Positions 39,919-47,275 of a stretch of DNA of 64,000 nt are shown one piece after another. A model generated the notes under the pieces. The model saw nothing but the letters and a program-made list of their open reading frames with translations, was not told the DNA's origin and did not search any database. The DNA is taken from positions 4,620 to 68,619 of the forward strand of contig JBAVYH010000062.1 of NCBI GenBank assembly GCA_049698695.1. Direction: 5' to 3'. This DNA is from Bog-375 sp049698695. GTDB taxonomy: Bacteria > Acidobacteriota > Terriglobia > Bryobacterales > Bryobacteraceae. How positions within the stretch are numbered: position 1 is the first letter of the stretch; each line of letters begins with the position of its first letter. The position numbers and the translations under genes are program-made.

Positions 39919-40082
39919 ATGTCATTCGGGATTTACATTGTCGGCTTCTTGATATTGATCGGCGGGCTGCAGCCGTGATACTGCATATCGCCGCGCATTG
40001 GATCGCAGTGGGTGCAATTGTGCTTTTGGGCATCGCGATTCTGAAGGGCGTCCAGGCCACGCGGGGAAAAGATCCTTCGTAA
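39919..40082 (+). pseudogene. Small membrane protein gene broken by a one-base frameshift
   Basis: The first frame reads MSFGIYIVGFLILIGGL, then QP and a stop at 39978. In the neighbouring frame the protein continues VILHIAAHWIAVGAIVLLGI and AILKGVQATRGKDPS to a stop at 40080-40082. Restoring one G after GGGCTG would give one continuous two-helix protein of about 55 residues, a pattern I know from intact small stress proteins. AAGGAG lies 6 bases before the ATG. Either a recent mutation or a sequencing error. Confidence 0.75.
40009..40024 (+). promoter_or_regulatory. Possible sigma-54 promoter for the BON lipoprotein
   Basis: TGGGTGCAATTGTGCT lies inside the broken gene, 92 bases before the ATG at 40116. 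It could be a chance match. Confidence 0.3.
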
Positions 40083-40115
40083 TAAGAGGATGAATGTAAT
40101 TAAAAAGGAGAACAA

Positions 40116-40670
40116 ATGAGAACGAAAACGCTCAAACCATGCTTATCCCTGCTGGCGGTGGTGGCCATCGGGACCCTGATTGGGTGCTCGACGACGTCCA
40201 ACAAGACAGCCGACGTTTCTGCCAGCATCCGCACATCGCTGGATAAGGCAGGGTACAAAGATGTCTCGGTAAGTCAGGATCGCGACAAGGGCGTCGTGAC
40301 CCTGGGCGGACACGTAGCAGCAGAGAACGACAAGTCACAAGCCGAATCCATTGCGAGTTCCATCGCGGGCGCTCAAGTTGTGGCGAACCAGATTGCAGTG
40401 ATTCCTCCGGGTGCCGGAAGTGACGCCAGAAACGTGAACTCGGACCTGGACAAGGGTATCGAGAACAACCTGGATGCGGCGCTGATTACAGCAACGCTGC
40501 ACGATAGCGTAAAATACGCTGTCAAGAATGGGGTCGTCACACTGACTGGTAATGTCGATTCTCAAGCGACGCGCGCGCAGGCCCAGAACGTCGCGGCGGG
40601 GGTTCCAAACGTGCAGCAGGTGGTGAATGAGCTGCAGGTTAAAGCGCAAAAGGCCACCTCGTCGAACTAA
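40116..40670 (+). CDS. BON-domain lipoprotein (two BON domains)
   Basis: The 184-residue protein has a lipoprotein signal (LLAVVAIGTLIGC) with Cys 24 as the likely lipidation site. Two BON domains follow: SASIRTSLDKAGYKDVSVSQ with GVVTLGGHVAAENDKSQAES, and DAALITATLHDSVKYAVKNG with VVTLTGNVDSQATRAQAQNV. BON domains bind phospholipid surfaces; OsmY-type proteins are stress-induced. AAAGGAG precedes the ATG. It may be co-transcribed with the broken gene upstream. Confidence 0.9.
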   Translation: MRTKTLKPCLSLLAVVAIGTLIGCSTTSNKTADVSASIRTSLDKAGYKDVSVSQDRDKGVVTLGGHVAAENDKSQAESIASSIAGAQVVANQIAVIPPGAGSDARNVNSDLDKGIENNLDAALITATLHDSVKYAVKNGVVTLTGNVDSQATRAQAQNVAAGVPNVQQVVNELQVKAQKATSSN

Positions 40671-40678
40671 GAGCGGCT

Positions 40679-40742
40679 CAGGCAAACACGTTGTGCGAAG
40701 CGAAACCTGCAAGCCGGGGGATCGAAGGATCGTGTTTGCCTG
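40679..40742. repeat. Perfect 12-bp inverted repeat
   Basis: CAGGCAAACACG at 40679 and CGTGTTTGCCTG at 40731 are exact reverse complements separated by 40 bases, 9 bases after the BON gene stop. It could be a terminator-type structure or a looped operator for the cytochrome gene. Confidence 0.6.
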
Positions 40743-40803
40743 TGCTGAGGGAGAGACGGCAGCCAAAACGGAACTTCGCGGTAGCGGAGAAAGGTAGTGA
40801 CAG

Positions 40804-41313
40804 ATGCGTGGATTTATTCTTGGCGTTGTCGTGGCCGTATTGACTTTCGTCCTGGGCGGTTACCTGTTCATACGCGGCGGAGGGGTTTCTATGGCAACCA
40901 ACGCTCCGCCACTGCCACTGGAGAAAACGGTCGCCAAAATGGCGTTGCGCGCGAGTATCGGAAACGCGGGAGATCAGAAGGACCCCCTTACGTTCGGCGA
41001 TGGCAATATGCTGGCCGGGGCGAAAGCGTACCAAGAACAGCACTGCGCGATTTGCCACGGTACTCCGGGACAGCCGCCCTCGGCGATATCGAAAGGGATG
41101 TTTCCCGCGCCGCCTCAGTTATTCGAAAGGGAAGATATGGTGACCGACGATCCGGAAGGCGTCACCTATTGGAAGCTGACACACGGCATTCGGCTTTCCG
41201 GCATGCCTGACTTCGCGGGCACCTTATCGGATACGCAACGCTGGCAAGTGACGATGTTGGTGGCGCACGCCGACAAACTCTCCCCTCCGGTGGTGGCGGC
41301 GCTCGGCCATTGA
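40804..41313 (+). CDS. Membrane-anchored c-type cytochrome
   Basis: An N-terminal anchor (FILGVVVAVLTFVLGGYLFI) is followed by one class I cytochrome c domain: haem-binding CAICH in AYQEQHCAICHGTPGQPPSA, and the Met ligand probably in HGIRLSGMPDFAG. The 169 residues carry one haem. It faces the periplasm and would transfer electrons to or from an unknown partner; no oxidase or dehydrogenase gene is adjacent. Confidence 0.92.
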   Translation: MRGFILGVVVAVLTFVLGGYLFIRGGGVSMATNAPPLPLEKTVAKMALRASIGNAGDQKDPLTFGDGNMLAGAKAYQEQHCAICHGTPGQPPSAISKGMFPAPPQLFEREDMVTDDPEGVTYWKLTHGIRLSGMPDFAGTLSDTQRWQVTMLVAHADKLSPPVVAALGH

Positions 41314-41321
41314 CACCCGAA

Positions 41322-41337
41322 TGGTAGCGCGCGTGCT
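41322..41337 (+). promoter_or_regulatory. Candidate sigma-54 promoter for 41397-41861
   Basis: TGGTAGCGCGCGTGCT, 75 bases upstream of the ATG. Confidence 0.4.
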
Positions 41338-41396
41338 CTAACATTTCCAACGTTACGTGCGATTCCGTTGAAAACGGCAGTCCCTGGAGGGAAATC

Positions 41397-41861
41397 ATGA
41401 GGCCATACGCAGCTACTACAATCACCGGCGCCATCTTAACGACGCTTTTCTTCGCGTTCGGCGCCTTCGCGCACGACCACAGCGCTCTGAATGGCACCTG
41501 GACGCTGGTCCCCGCCAAGAGCGATTTTGCCGGCCAGCCCGTCGTTCAAACCGGCACCGTGACGATTAACGAGCGGCAGGGCATCATCACCGTCTCTCGC
41601 AATTTCGTGTATGAAGGCGCCACCAAGACCTTCTTCTACCGCGACCTCACCGACGCCGAGGACAACGCCACGATTCACACCGGCAAAGACCTCAAGAGCA
41701 AGACCAGTTGGGATCATGATGTCCTGAAGGTGACGACCACGCAGTACGGCGCGATTACTGTAGAACGCTACACCCTTGCCGCGGATGGCACCATGCTGGT
41801 CAGGGTCGATAGGCCGGACCACAAGCCGATCACCCTCGTCTTCCAGCACAAAGATGACTGA
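41397..41861 (+). CDS. Secreted lipocalin-like protein of unknown function
   Basis: The 154-residue protein has a signal peptide (TITGAILTTLFFAFGAFAHD), then a series of beta strands: LNGTWTLVPAKSDFAGQPVV, TGTVTINERQGIITVSRNFV, TTQYGAITVERYTLAADGTM. The 'NGTW.L.P..S.F' opening is common in small acidobacterial beta-barrel-like proteins. GGAGGG lies before the ATG. It converges with 41868-42635. Confidence 0.75.
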   Translation: MRPYAATTITGAILTTLFFAFGAFAHDHSALNGTWTLVPAKSDFAGQPVVQTGTVTINERQGIITVSRNFVYEGATKTFFYRDLTDAEDNATIHTGKDLKSKTSWDHDVLKVTTTQYGAITVERYTLAADGTMLVRVDRPDHKPITLVFQHKDD

Positions 41862-41867
41862 TGCCCT

Positions 41868-42635
41868 TCACCGCGCCGCCGGCGGCTCCTGGTCGGTGGG
41901 AATGCCGGCCAGGGAGCGATAGAATGCAACAGCCCGGTTGATCGAGGAGGACTCATGTCCCGTGGTCAGGCGGCTCGCGTTCCGTCCGGTGCGCGAGATG
42001 TTGTAGTATCGCCAGACATTGTCAGATTCGCGATCCAGAAAGTAGACCGACTGCACATCACCCGGATGGAACAGCGTCACAAACGAATAGCGCATGACGC
42101 TGACGTTCTCGACATCGAAAACAAGCCGGTCTGCCGAAGCCTCTGCAATCTGCATTCGGTAGACGGCGTTACCAGAAAGATTGTCGGACTGTTCCGAGTA
42201 GAGCAGGCTGCCCTCTGTCATCTCAACAGGCAGGAAGTCCTGGCGGAATTGACGTGGCTGGGAACCGGTTAAGGCGTGGGCGCTGACAATCAACGTACGC
42301 CACTGCTGGTGAGTAGTCGACCAGTACCGCATTCCCGCGAGTTCTGAAATTGCCCCGATATGGCGAAGCAATCCCTCTTCTCCCGAGGTAAAACGAAATC
42401 GCGCGACTGTGGTGATCAGCGTGGAAAAGCCTACTTCAGCCCAACCGATGCACGCCGGTGGTCTCCATTCACGGCCGAAATCAGACTCGCTCCAGAACTT
42501 CACGACGGGCGAATGATCAAGGGCCGGATAGGCCGGGACGGGTTCGTTTCCGCATGGCGGCTGCGGCCCCAGTTGAGCATAGCCGTGCGCCTGGCAGATC
42601 ACCATCGCATAGAATACGAACCGAATGGTCGTCAT
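41868..42635 (-). CDS. DUF6675-like secreted protein
   Basis: The 255 residues start with a signal peptide and PQPPCGNEPVPAYPALDHSP, then VKFWSESDFGREWRPPACIG. Later segments are LLRHIGAISELAGMRYWSTT and VFDVENVSVMRYSFVTLFHP, and the protein ends with an SSINRAVAFYRSLAGIPTDQ helix. This is the pattern I associate with DUF6675 proteins (function unknown). It follows the DUF883-like gene on the same strand with 30 bases between them, so the two are probably co-transcribed. Confidence 0.72.
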   Translation of the reverse strand: MTTIRFVFYAMVICQAHGYAQLGPQPPCGNEPVPAYPALDHSPVVKFWSESDFGREWRPPACIGWAEVGFSTLITTVARFRFTSGEEGLLRHIGAISELAGMRYWSTTHQQWRTLIVSAHALTGSQPRQFRQDFLPVEMTEGSLLYSEQSDNLSGNAVYRMQIAEASADRLVFDVENVSVMRYSFVTLFHPGDVQSVYFLDRESDNVWRYYNISRTGRNASRLTTGHESSSINRAVAFYRSLAGIPTDQEPPAAR

Positions 42636-42664
42636 TGCTCAAGGGATCCCCCGACAAAACGCAG

Positions 42665-43063
42665 TTAAGTGCCTTGAGGCTCCCTTCCGCGCGAGTGTAT
42701 CACTCGGCTTAAGGCGGATCCGGCCAGAAAGCCGATCGCAGCCGCAGCTACCAGAGAGCTTGTCGGATGCCGGCGAGCAAACCTTCGCAAGCCGGTGAAT
42801 GCATCCCCCAGGTTGTGATCTTCGATGTAGGACGCCGTAGCATCCAGTCGATCGGCTGCCCGGGTAGAGCACTTGTCGATTGCCGCGGAGCCCTCGCGTC
42901 CTGCTCTGCGAACGGAGGAGGCAGCCGAATGGAGTGCACCCCCTGTCTCGTCTCGCGCCGCGTCCAGTTTCTTGCCGGCGGACTGGCTCAAATCCTCGAT
43001 TGATTCTCTGGCCTGCTGGCCAAGCTCCGCCGCCGTTTCCGTTACTCTCCTTAAAGTCGTCAC
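42665..43063 (-). CDS. ElaB/YqjD/DUF883-like membrane-anchored protein
   Basis: The 132 residues form long amphipathic helices (RVTETAAELGQQARESIEDL, SQSAGKKLDAARDETGGALH) and end in a membrane helix, RRHPTSSLVAAAAIGFLAGS, as in ElaB/YqjD proteins that tether to the inner membrane in stationary phase. The start is GTG at 43063 after GGAGGAA. A TGG-N9-TGC element lies 74 bases upstream. Confidence 0.82.
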   Translation of the reverse strand: MTTLRRVTETAAELGQQARESIEDLSQSAGKKLDAARDETGGALHSAASSVRRAGREGSAAIDKCSTRAADRLDATASYIEDHNLGDAFTGLRRFARRHPTSSLVAAAAIGFLAGSALSRVIHSRGREPQGT

Positions 43064-43121
43064 GCTGTTCCTCCAAAGTCTGGGATGGTTGGCCTATGCT
43101 TGCTCCAATCAGTAAAGATCG

Positions 43122-43137
43122 GGCACGTTGGCCTCCA
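43122..43137 (-). promoter_or_regulatory. Candidate sigma-54 promoter for 42665-43063
   Basis: The minus strand reads TGGAGGCCAACGTGCC. Confidence 0.45.
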
Positions 43138-43152
43138 TTTATGAATCGAGAG

Positions 43153-43168
43153 TGGTAAGACAGGTGCG
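43153..43168 (+). promoter_or_regulatory. Possible sigma-54 promoter for 43326-43883
   Basis: TGGTAAGACAGGTGCG, about 170 bases upstream of the start, so weaker than the others. Confidence 0.3.
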
Positions 43169-43215
43169 GGTCGCCGTGCGACGACGTGCTGAAGCGGCGA
43201 AAGCTGCACTATTGG

Positions 43216-43234
43216 AAGCATTATTTGCACTTGG
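43216..43234 (+). promoter_or_regulatory. Candidate enhancer motif GCA-N5-TGCAC
   Basis: AAGCATTATTTGCACTTGG, 79 bases upstream of the divergent promoter element at 43137. Confidence 0.45.
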
Positions 43235-43325
43235 CCGTGTGCGCTCTCTCACGCCACGTCTTTTCCGGCCGAATCAGCGAGTTGGCCAAATGCGTCCTTG
43301 GTGCTTCGCCAGGGAGTTTATGCAG

Positions 43326-43883
43326 ATGAAAAAGATCATAGGGCTAACGGTCCTGATTTGCCTGGCTGCTCTTGCGCAGAACAGAGGAAGCGGCGGCGGA
43401 TCACGCGGCGGCGGTCATCCCGCGGCGGTTGGCGGGGGACACATTCCCGCTCACGGTCCTGCTCCCGCGAGAGCTGCCAAGCCAGCACGAGGTCAGCAGC
43501 ACGCTGCCGCGACGGAGAACCACGTTGCCGTGGACAGGAAAGGCCATCCGGGTGTTCCGCACGTTGATGCGAAGAACGATAGATGGGTCGGACATGACAG
43601 TGGCCCTGACGATGCGCATTATCACCTTGCTCAGCCATGGGCACACGGACATTTCGGCGGCGGTTTTGGAAGTGCATTCGCCCTTGGAGGGGGAAACCGC
43701 GAGCGCTTCTGGTTCGGCAATTTCTTCTGGGAAGTCGCTCCCTACGATTACAACATCGTCGCAGACTGGAACTGGGCTGGCGATCAGATCGTGATCTACG
43801 AGGACCCCGATCATATCGGCTGGTATCTCGGATACAACCCGCGGTTAGGCACATACGCTCACGTCGAGTACCTGGGAGATTGA
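43326..43883 (+). CDS. Secreted His/Gly-rich protein
   Basis: About 185 residues. The signal peptide (KKIIGLTVLICLAALAQN) precedes a Gly/His/Ala-rich region (GGGSRGGGHPAAVGGGHIPA, HGPAPARAAKPARGQQHAAA) with VDRKGHPGVPHVDAKNDRWV. The conserved C-terminal domain is FWFGNFFWEVAPYDYNIVAD, then WNWAGDQIVIYEDPDHIGWY. The histidines might bind metal (inference). GGAG lies 9 bases before the ATG at 43326; an ATG two codons earlier is also possible. Confidence 0.75.
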   Translation: MKKIIGLTVLICLAALAQNRGSGGGSRGGGHPAAVGGGHIPAHGPAPARAAKPARGQQHAAATENHVAVDRKGHPGVPHVDAKNDRWVGHDSGPDDAHYHLAQPWAHGHFGGGFGSAFALGGGNRERFWFGNFFWEVAPYDYNIVADWNWAGDQIVIYEDPDHIGWYLGYNPRLGTYAHVEYLGD

Positions 43884-44004
43884 CGCGAGATTGATCAAGG
43901 ATTGGCTTAGCGCTTAGAAGCACTGCGACCCCGGCATTCAATCTCCGGGCACTCACGCGGATTCATCCGGTCCATGGAATCGGAGTGCTGTAGAATCAGG
44001 GGAC

Positions 44005-45330
44005 ATGGATTGGGGGTCGATGAGCCAGAACTCTCCGGGCGCCAAGACTGCCAGACGCGCATTTGTCTTACAGGGCCGGTTCCGCAGGTTTTTCTCGAAT
44101 CTTGGCCCCGGACTGATTACCGGCGCCGCGGATGACGACCCATCCGGCATCGCGACGTATTCGATCACAGGCGCTTCGCTCGGCTACGCGCCCTTATGGA
44201 CCGCAGTTCTCTCTTTCCCGCTGATGGCGGCAATACAAATCATGTGTGCCCGGCTTGGCATGGTGACTGGGCTCGGGCTGGCAGGCGTGATTCGAGTGCG
44301 CTATCCACGGTGGGTTCTATGGGGCGCCTGTGCGCTGCTCGTCATTGCCAACATCTTCAACATCGCCGCGGATCTGGGCGGCATGGCGGACGTCACGGGG
44401 CTTTTGACCGGCGTCAAGCCGGTCTATTGGAAGCCCGCTTACGCGCTTGTCCTTGTTTGGCTTTTGTTCCAGACCAGTTATCGCCTCATCGCCCGGATCT
44501 TCAAATGGCTCACTCTCGCCTTGTTTGCCTACATCGCTGCTGCATTTTTCGCGCACCCGGACTGGCCCGCCGTTTTGCAGGCGACTCTGATTCCACGCGT
44601 GCAGTGGTCCGCGGCATATTGGGCCACGCTGGTCGGTATTCTGGGGACGACCATCTCGCCATACCTCTTCTTCTGGCAGGCCGCGGAGGAAGTTGAGGAG
44701 GACATCGCCTTAGGCAAGTCGACCGTCGCAGAGCGGGAAGGCGCGTCCAAACGGGAGCTGCGCCGTTCTCGAAACGACGTCCTCACAGGCATGTTCTTTT
44801 CGAACCTGGTGATGTACTTTATCATTCTTACGGCAGCCGCCACTTTGCACGCGCATGGCAAGACGAACATCTCCACGGCGCGCGAAGCTGCCGAAGCACT
44901 GCGTCCGTTGGCCGGCGCCGGCGCGTACTGGCTCTTCAGCCTGGGTTTGATCGGAGCCGGCATGCTCGGAGTCCCGGTGTTGGCCGGATCTTGCGCTTAT
45001 GCCATCGCAGAAGCTGCCGACTGGGTTGGCTCGCTGGAGGTACACCCTCCCCTCGCCCACGGCTTCTATTCTGTAATCGCGATCGCGTTGGCGCTGGGCC
45101 TCGGCTTGGATTACGCAGGTCTGAACGCTGTCAAGATGCTCTTCTGGTCTGCGGTGCTCAACGGAGCACTGGCGCCACCCCTGCTCATCATTGTGGTGCT
45201 GCTCACCAGCAGGGCCGACGTGATGGGCGAGCATCGGAACGGGCCTCTGCTTCGCTGGCTGGGGTGGACGTGCGCTGTCGTCATGCTGATTGCGACTGTC
45301 ATTATGTTCGTGACTGCGGCCGTAGCATGA
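44005..45330 (+). CDS. NRAMP-family divalent metal transporter
   Basis: The 441 residues form about eleven hydrophobic helices. The first has LGPGLITGAADDDPSGIATY: the NRAMP metal-site motif DPGN is replaced by DDPSG, as in divergent NRAMP-related proteins, so Mn/Fe selectivity is uncertain. The helix 6 region reads LGTTISPYLFFWQAAEEVEE, where classical NRAMPs have a Met ligand. Later segments are GLIGAGMLGVPVLAGSCAYA and NAVKMLFWSAVLNGALAPPL. It is in the inner membrane and would be proton-coupled. Confidence 0.88.
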   Translation: MDWGSMSQNSPGAKTARRAFVLQGRFRRFFSNLGPGLITGAADDDPSGIATYSITGASLGYAPLWTAVLSFPLMAAIQIMCARLGMVTGLGLAGVIRVRYPRWVLWGACALLVIANIFNIAADLGGMADVTGLLTGVKPVYWKPAYALVLVWLLFQTSYRLIARIFKWLTLALFAYIAAAFFAHPDWPAVLQATLIPRVQWSAAYWATLVGILGTTISPYLFFWQAAEEVEEDIALGKSTVAEREGASKRELRRSRNDVLTGMFFSNLVMYFIILTAAATLHAHGKTNISTAREAAEALRPLAGAGAYWLFSLGLIGAGMLGVPVLAGSCAYAIAEAADWVGSLEVHPPLAHGFYSVIAIALALGLGLDYAGLNAVKMLFWSAVLNGALAPPLLIIVVLLTSRADVMGEHRNGPLLRWLGWTCAVVMLIATVIMFVTAAVA

Positions 45331-45337
45331 TGCAACG

Positions 45338-45358
45338 AAAGGTGCAATTTCACATGCC
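45338..45358 (-). promoter_or_regulatory. Weak enhancer-like motif
   Basis: The minus strand contains TGAAATTGCACCTTT, sharing the TGCACC half of the motif; 75 bases upstream of 45433. Confidence 0.25.
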
Positions 45359-45432
45359 CTGACCGCGAGCTTTGACCACTGAGCGGACGACTCGTTCATC
45401 CTCGCTGGCAGTCCTCCTCGAGTGTCAGCAAC

Positions 45433-45448
45433 TGGCAGGCTACGTGCA
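45433..45448 (+). promoter_or_regulatory. Candidate sigma-54 promoter for 45460-45744
   Basis: TGGCAGGCTACGTGCA, only 27 bases before the ATG, which would leave almost no leader. Confidence 0.4.
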
Positions 45449-45459
45449 GAAAGAAGCGC

Positions 45460-45744
45460 ATGAAGAAGCAAGCCGATGAAGCAAGCCGAACGTATGCCAC
45501 CGTTTCGACTGGAGAAAAGGGGCGGCCGGCCGACTCAGGCGGCCAGTCCGGCGACACTCAAGGGCTGCCGGATGTTGCGGAGGCCGGCTCAGAGAGCGTT
45601 GAAGAACTGTTGGAGGAGGGGCAAACCTTTGAAGCCGAAGCGATCAGCGGAGTGGAAGATGCCCCCGACCCAGACGTGGCTGAAGTTCGCACCAAGCAAG
45701 TCGCCGAGGACGATGTGCCTTCCGAATACCTGGGTAGAGATTAG
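45460..45744 (+). CDS. Small acidic protein of unknown function
   Basis: The 94-residue protein is very acidic. It has a disordered start and a conserved-looking end: ESVEELLEEGQTFEAEAISG, VEDAPDPDVAEVRTKQVAED and DVPSEYLGRD. The 'EEGQxxEAE...VEDAPD...EV' pattern recurs in small stress-locus proteins of several phyla. No domain of known function. The start chosen gives that conserved C-terminus; the actual start might be further downstream if the 45433 promoter is real. Confidence 0.65.
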   Translation: MKKQADEASRTYATVSTGEKGRPADSGGQSGDTQGLPDVAEAGSESVEELLEEGQTFEAEAISGVEDAPDPDVAEVRTKQVAEDDVPSEYLGRD

Positions 45745-45798
45745 GTCGCGCGCGCTTCCACTCCAAGCGGCTTTTCACCGCACCGCCCAGAGGTGAGG

Positions 45799-46182
45799 TT
45801 AGCTTCGGTTCGAATCGTGTTGGGATGGGGTACCTTCCGCGCGGGCCCGCAATTCTTGCGCGGCATGGAACCAGTCTTCTTCCGGTGACCCGTCCGGGCA
45901 ACCTCTGGCTTGCCACCTCGTATACGCCAGTGCTGCGATGTCCTCGTGCCCAAAGATCGCGATGCCGTGTTCATTCAAAGCTTCACGGTGCGGCGCCTCG
46001 GCAGGGTGATAAGCACCTTGCGAGTGCTCAAGAGCCTGTCGGGTGTGCTCCTGCCCGGATGGGTGGTCTTGTTTCTCACGCGCCTCCGCAGCACTGCTAT
46101 GCGCGTGGGCGGCATTATCGCGCAACTCGGTGGCTCGTTGATGATTTTCGTAGTGTGATCCGTTATTAAAACGAGTAGACAT
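45799..46182 (-). CDS. DUF2934-domain protein
   Basis: The 127 residues have a His/Ala-rich first half (RATELRDNAAHAHSSAAEAR) and a C-terminal DUF2934 domain: EDIAALAYTRWQARGCPDGS followed by PEEDWFHAAQELRARAEG. The domain is common in acidobacteria and proteobacteria, with unknown function. A well-conserved sigma-54-like element lies 104 bases upstream at 46271. Confidence 0.85.
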   Translation of the reverse strand: MSTRFNNGSHYENHQRATELRDNAAHAHSSAAEAREKQDHPSGQEHTRQALEHSQGAYHPAEAPHREALNEHGIAIFGHEDIAALAYTRWQARGCPDGSPEEDWFHAAQELRARAEGTPSQHDSNRS

Positions 46183-46270
46183 TTAAAGGCCTCACTATCC
46201 CCCCGTTGTGTTTCCGCGGCAGTACGCTGGCCTGAGCTGGTTCCTGCGGCGCAGGTGACTCGCTCTTACG

Positions 46271-46286
46271 TGCACGAGACGGGCCA
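46271..46286 (-). promoter_or_regulatory. Candidate sigma-54 promoter for the DUF2934 gene
   Basis: The minus strand reads TGGCCCGTCTCGTGCA. Confidence 0.5.
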
Positions 46287-46417
46287 GTTTCATCTGGAGC
46301 GGCATATTTCGATGGAATGGCTTCGGAGTCGCCGAAATCTTGACGAGTGGCAACCGGAAAGTCGACCTCTGACGCCGAACCGCTGAGGGTAAAGCGGCGG
46401 AACGCATGGCCTCCGCA

Positions 46418-46436
46418 ATGCGCACTTTGCACTCGC
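46418..46436 (+). promoter_or_regulatory. Candidate enhancer motif (one mismatch)
   Basis: ATGCGCACTTTGCACTCGC lies 132 bases from the 46286 promoter and 105 from 46541. Confidence 0.35.
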
Positions 46437-46540
46437 AATAGCAGATTATGCATGCCTCTATACGGCTTAGAAGTCCTCCATCGAACCTGAACTTCGTGAG
46501 CAACGGTGGCGCGAAGGGTATCCCGAATAGGGACACAGGT

Positions 46541-46556
46541 TGGTGCTGGACGTGCA
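46541..46556 (+). promoter_or_regulatory. Candidate sigma-54 promoter for 46592-47131
   Basis: TGGTGCTGGACGTGCA, 51 bases upstream of the ATG. Confidence 0.5.
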
Positions 46557-46591
46557 CTGTCAGTAGAATGCAAACACCAAAGGAGATAAGA

Positions 46592-47131
46592 ATGTCGGAA
46601 CTGAACGCAGTGGTAGCTGTTTATGGGACGCATACCGAAGCCGAAGGAGCAGTCAAGGAGTTGCAGCGGGCAGGAGTCGACATGCGCTGTTTGTCCATCG
46701 TTGGGAAGGACTCCCACACCGATGAACACGTGGTGGGTTACTACAATACTGGCGACCGGATGAAGTACTGGGGAAAGACCGGCGCTTTTTGGGGCGGCTT
46801 CTGGGGATTGCTGTTCGGATCGGCCTTCTTTGCCATTCCGGGCATCGGTCCCGTGCTCGTGGCGGGTCCCGTGGTGGCGTGGATTGTGGGAGCGCTGGAA
46901 GGCGCCGTGGCAGTTGGAGGTCTGAGCGCCATAGGTGCGGGGCTCTATGGCATGGGTATCCCGAAGGACAGTGTCATTAAGTACGAACTGGCGCTGAAAA
47001 CCGACAAATTCCTGCTCTTGGTGCATGGCACTGCGGCAGAAGTTAAAAGAGCGAAGGACGTGATCGAAAGCACCAGGCCGGTCAATGTGACACTGCACTC
47101 CGCCGAAATGGCGGGCACCGCCGTTCGATAG
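46592..47131 (+). CDS. General-stress membrane protein with glycine-rich helices
   Basis: The 179 residues begin with a ferredoxin-like domain, AVVAVYGTHTEAEGAVKELQ, then RAGVDMRCLSIVGKD. A Gly/Ala-rich hydrophobic part follows (TGAFWGGFWGLLFGSAFFAI, GPVLVAGPVVAWIVGALEGA). A second soluble domain is DSVIKYELALKTDKFLLLVH, GTAAEVKRAKDVIEST. It shares its plan with 30033-30665 and belongs to the DUF1269/general-stress-17M-like proteins. AAAGGAG precedes the ATG. Confidence 0.82.
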   Translation: MSELNAVVAVYGTHTEAEGAVKELQRAGVDMRCLSIVGKDSHTDEHVVGYYNTGDRMKYWGKTGAFWGGFWGLLFGSAFFAIPGIGPVLVAGPVVAWIVGALEGAVAVGGLSAIGAGLYGMGIPKDSVIKYELALKTDKFLLLVHGTAAEVKRAKDVIESTRPVNVTLHSAEMAGTAVR

Positions 47132-47275
47132 CGCGCCGAACTGATCAAGACGTCCCGGCAGCGTCACCCGAAACTGCCGGGCCACAGCTCGCGTCACTCA
47201 AACGACGGAGATACATTGCGCGACTGGTGTGCCGCATTCCCGAAGCCGACGCGGTGAATGAAAGAGAATTGAACA

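Larger units (their letters stand above)
46183..46591. other. Divergent control region without gene
   Basis: It holds two TGG-N9-TGC elements pointing outward (46271 minus, 46541 plus) and a GCG-N5-TGCAC motif between them. No coding frame is convincing. Confidence 0.6.

Noticed and set aside
43212..43228. Sigma-54 promoter in TTGGAAGCATTATTTGCA
   Set aside because: Spacing is one base too long.
47178..47192. Sigma-54 promoter before phosphoketolase
   Set aside because: Only GG-N10-GC fits, which is expected about every 100 bases by chance in this composition.
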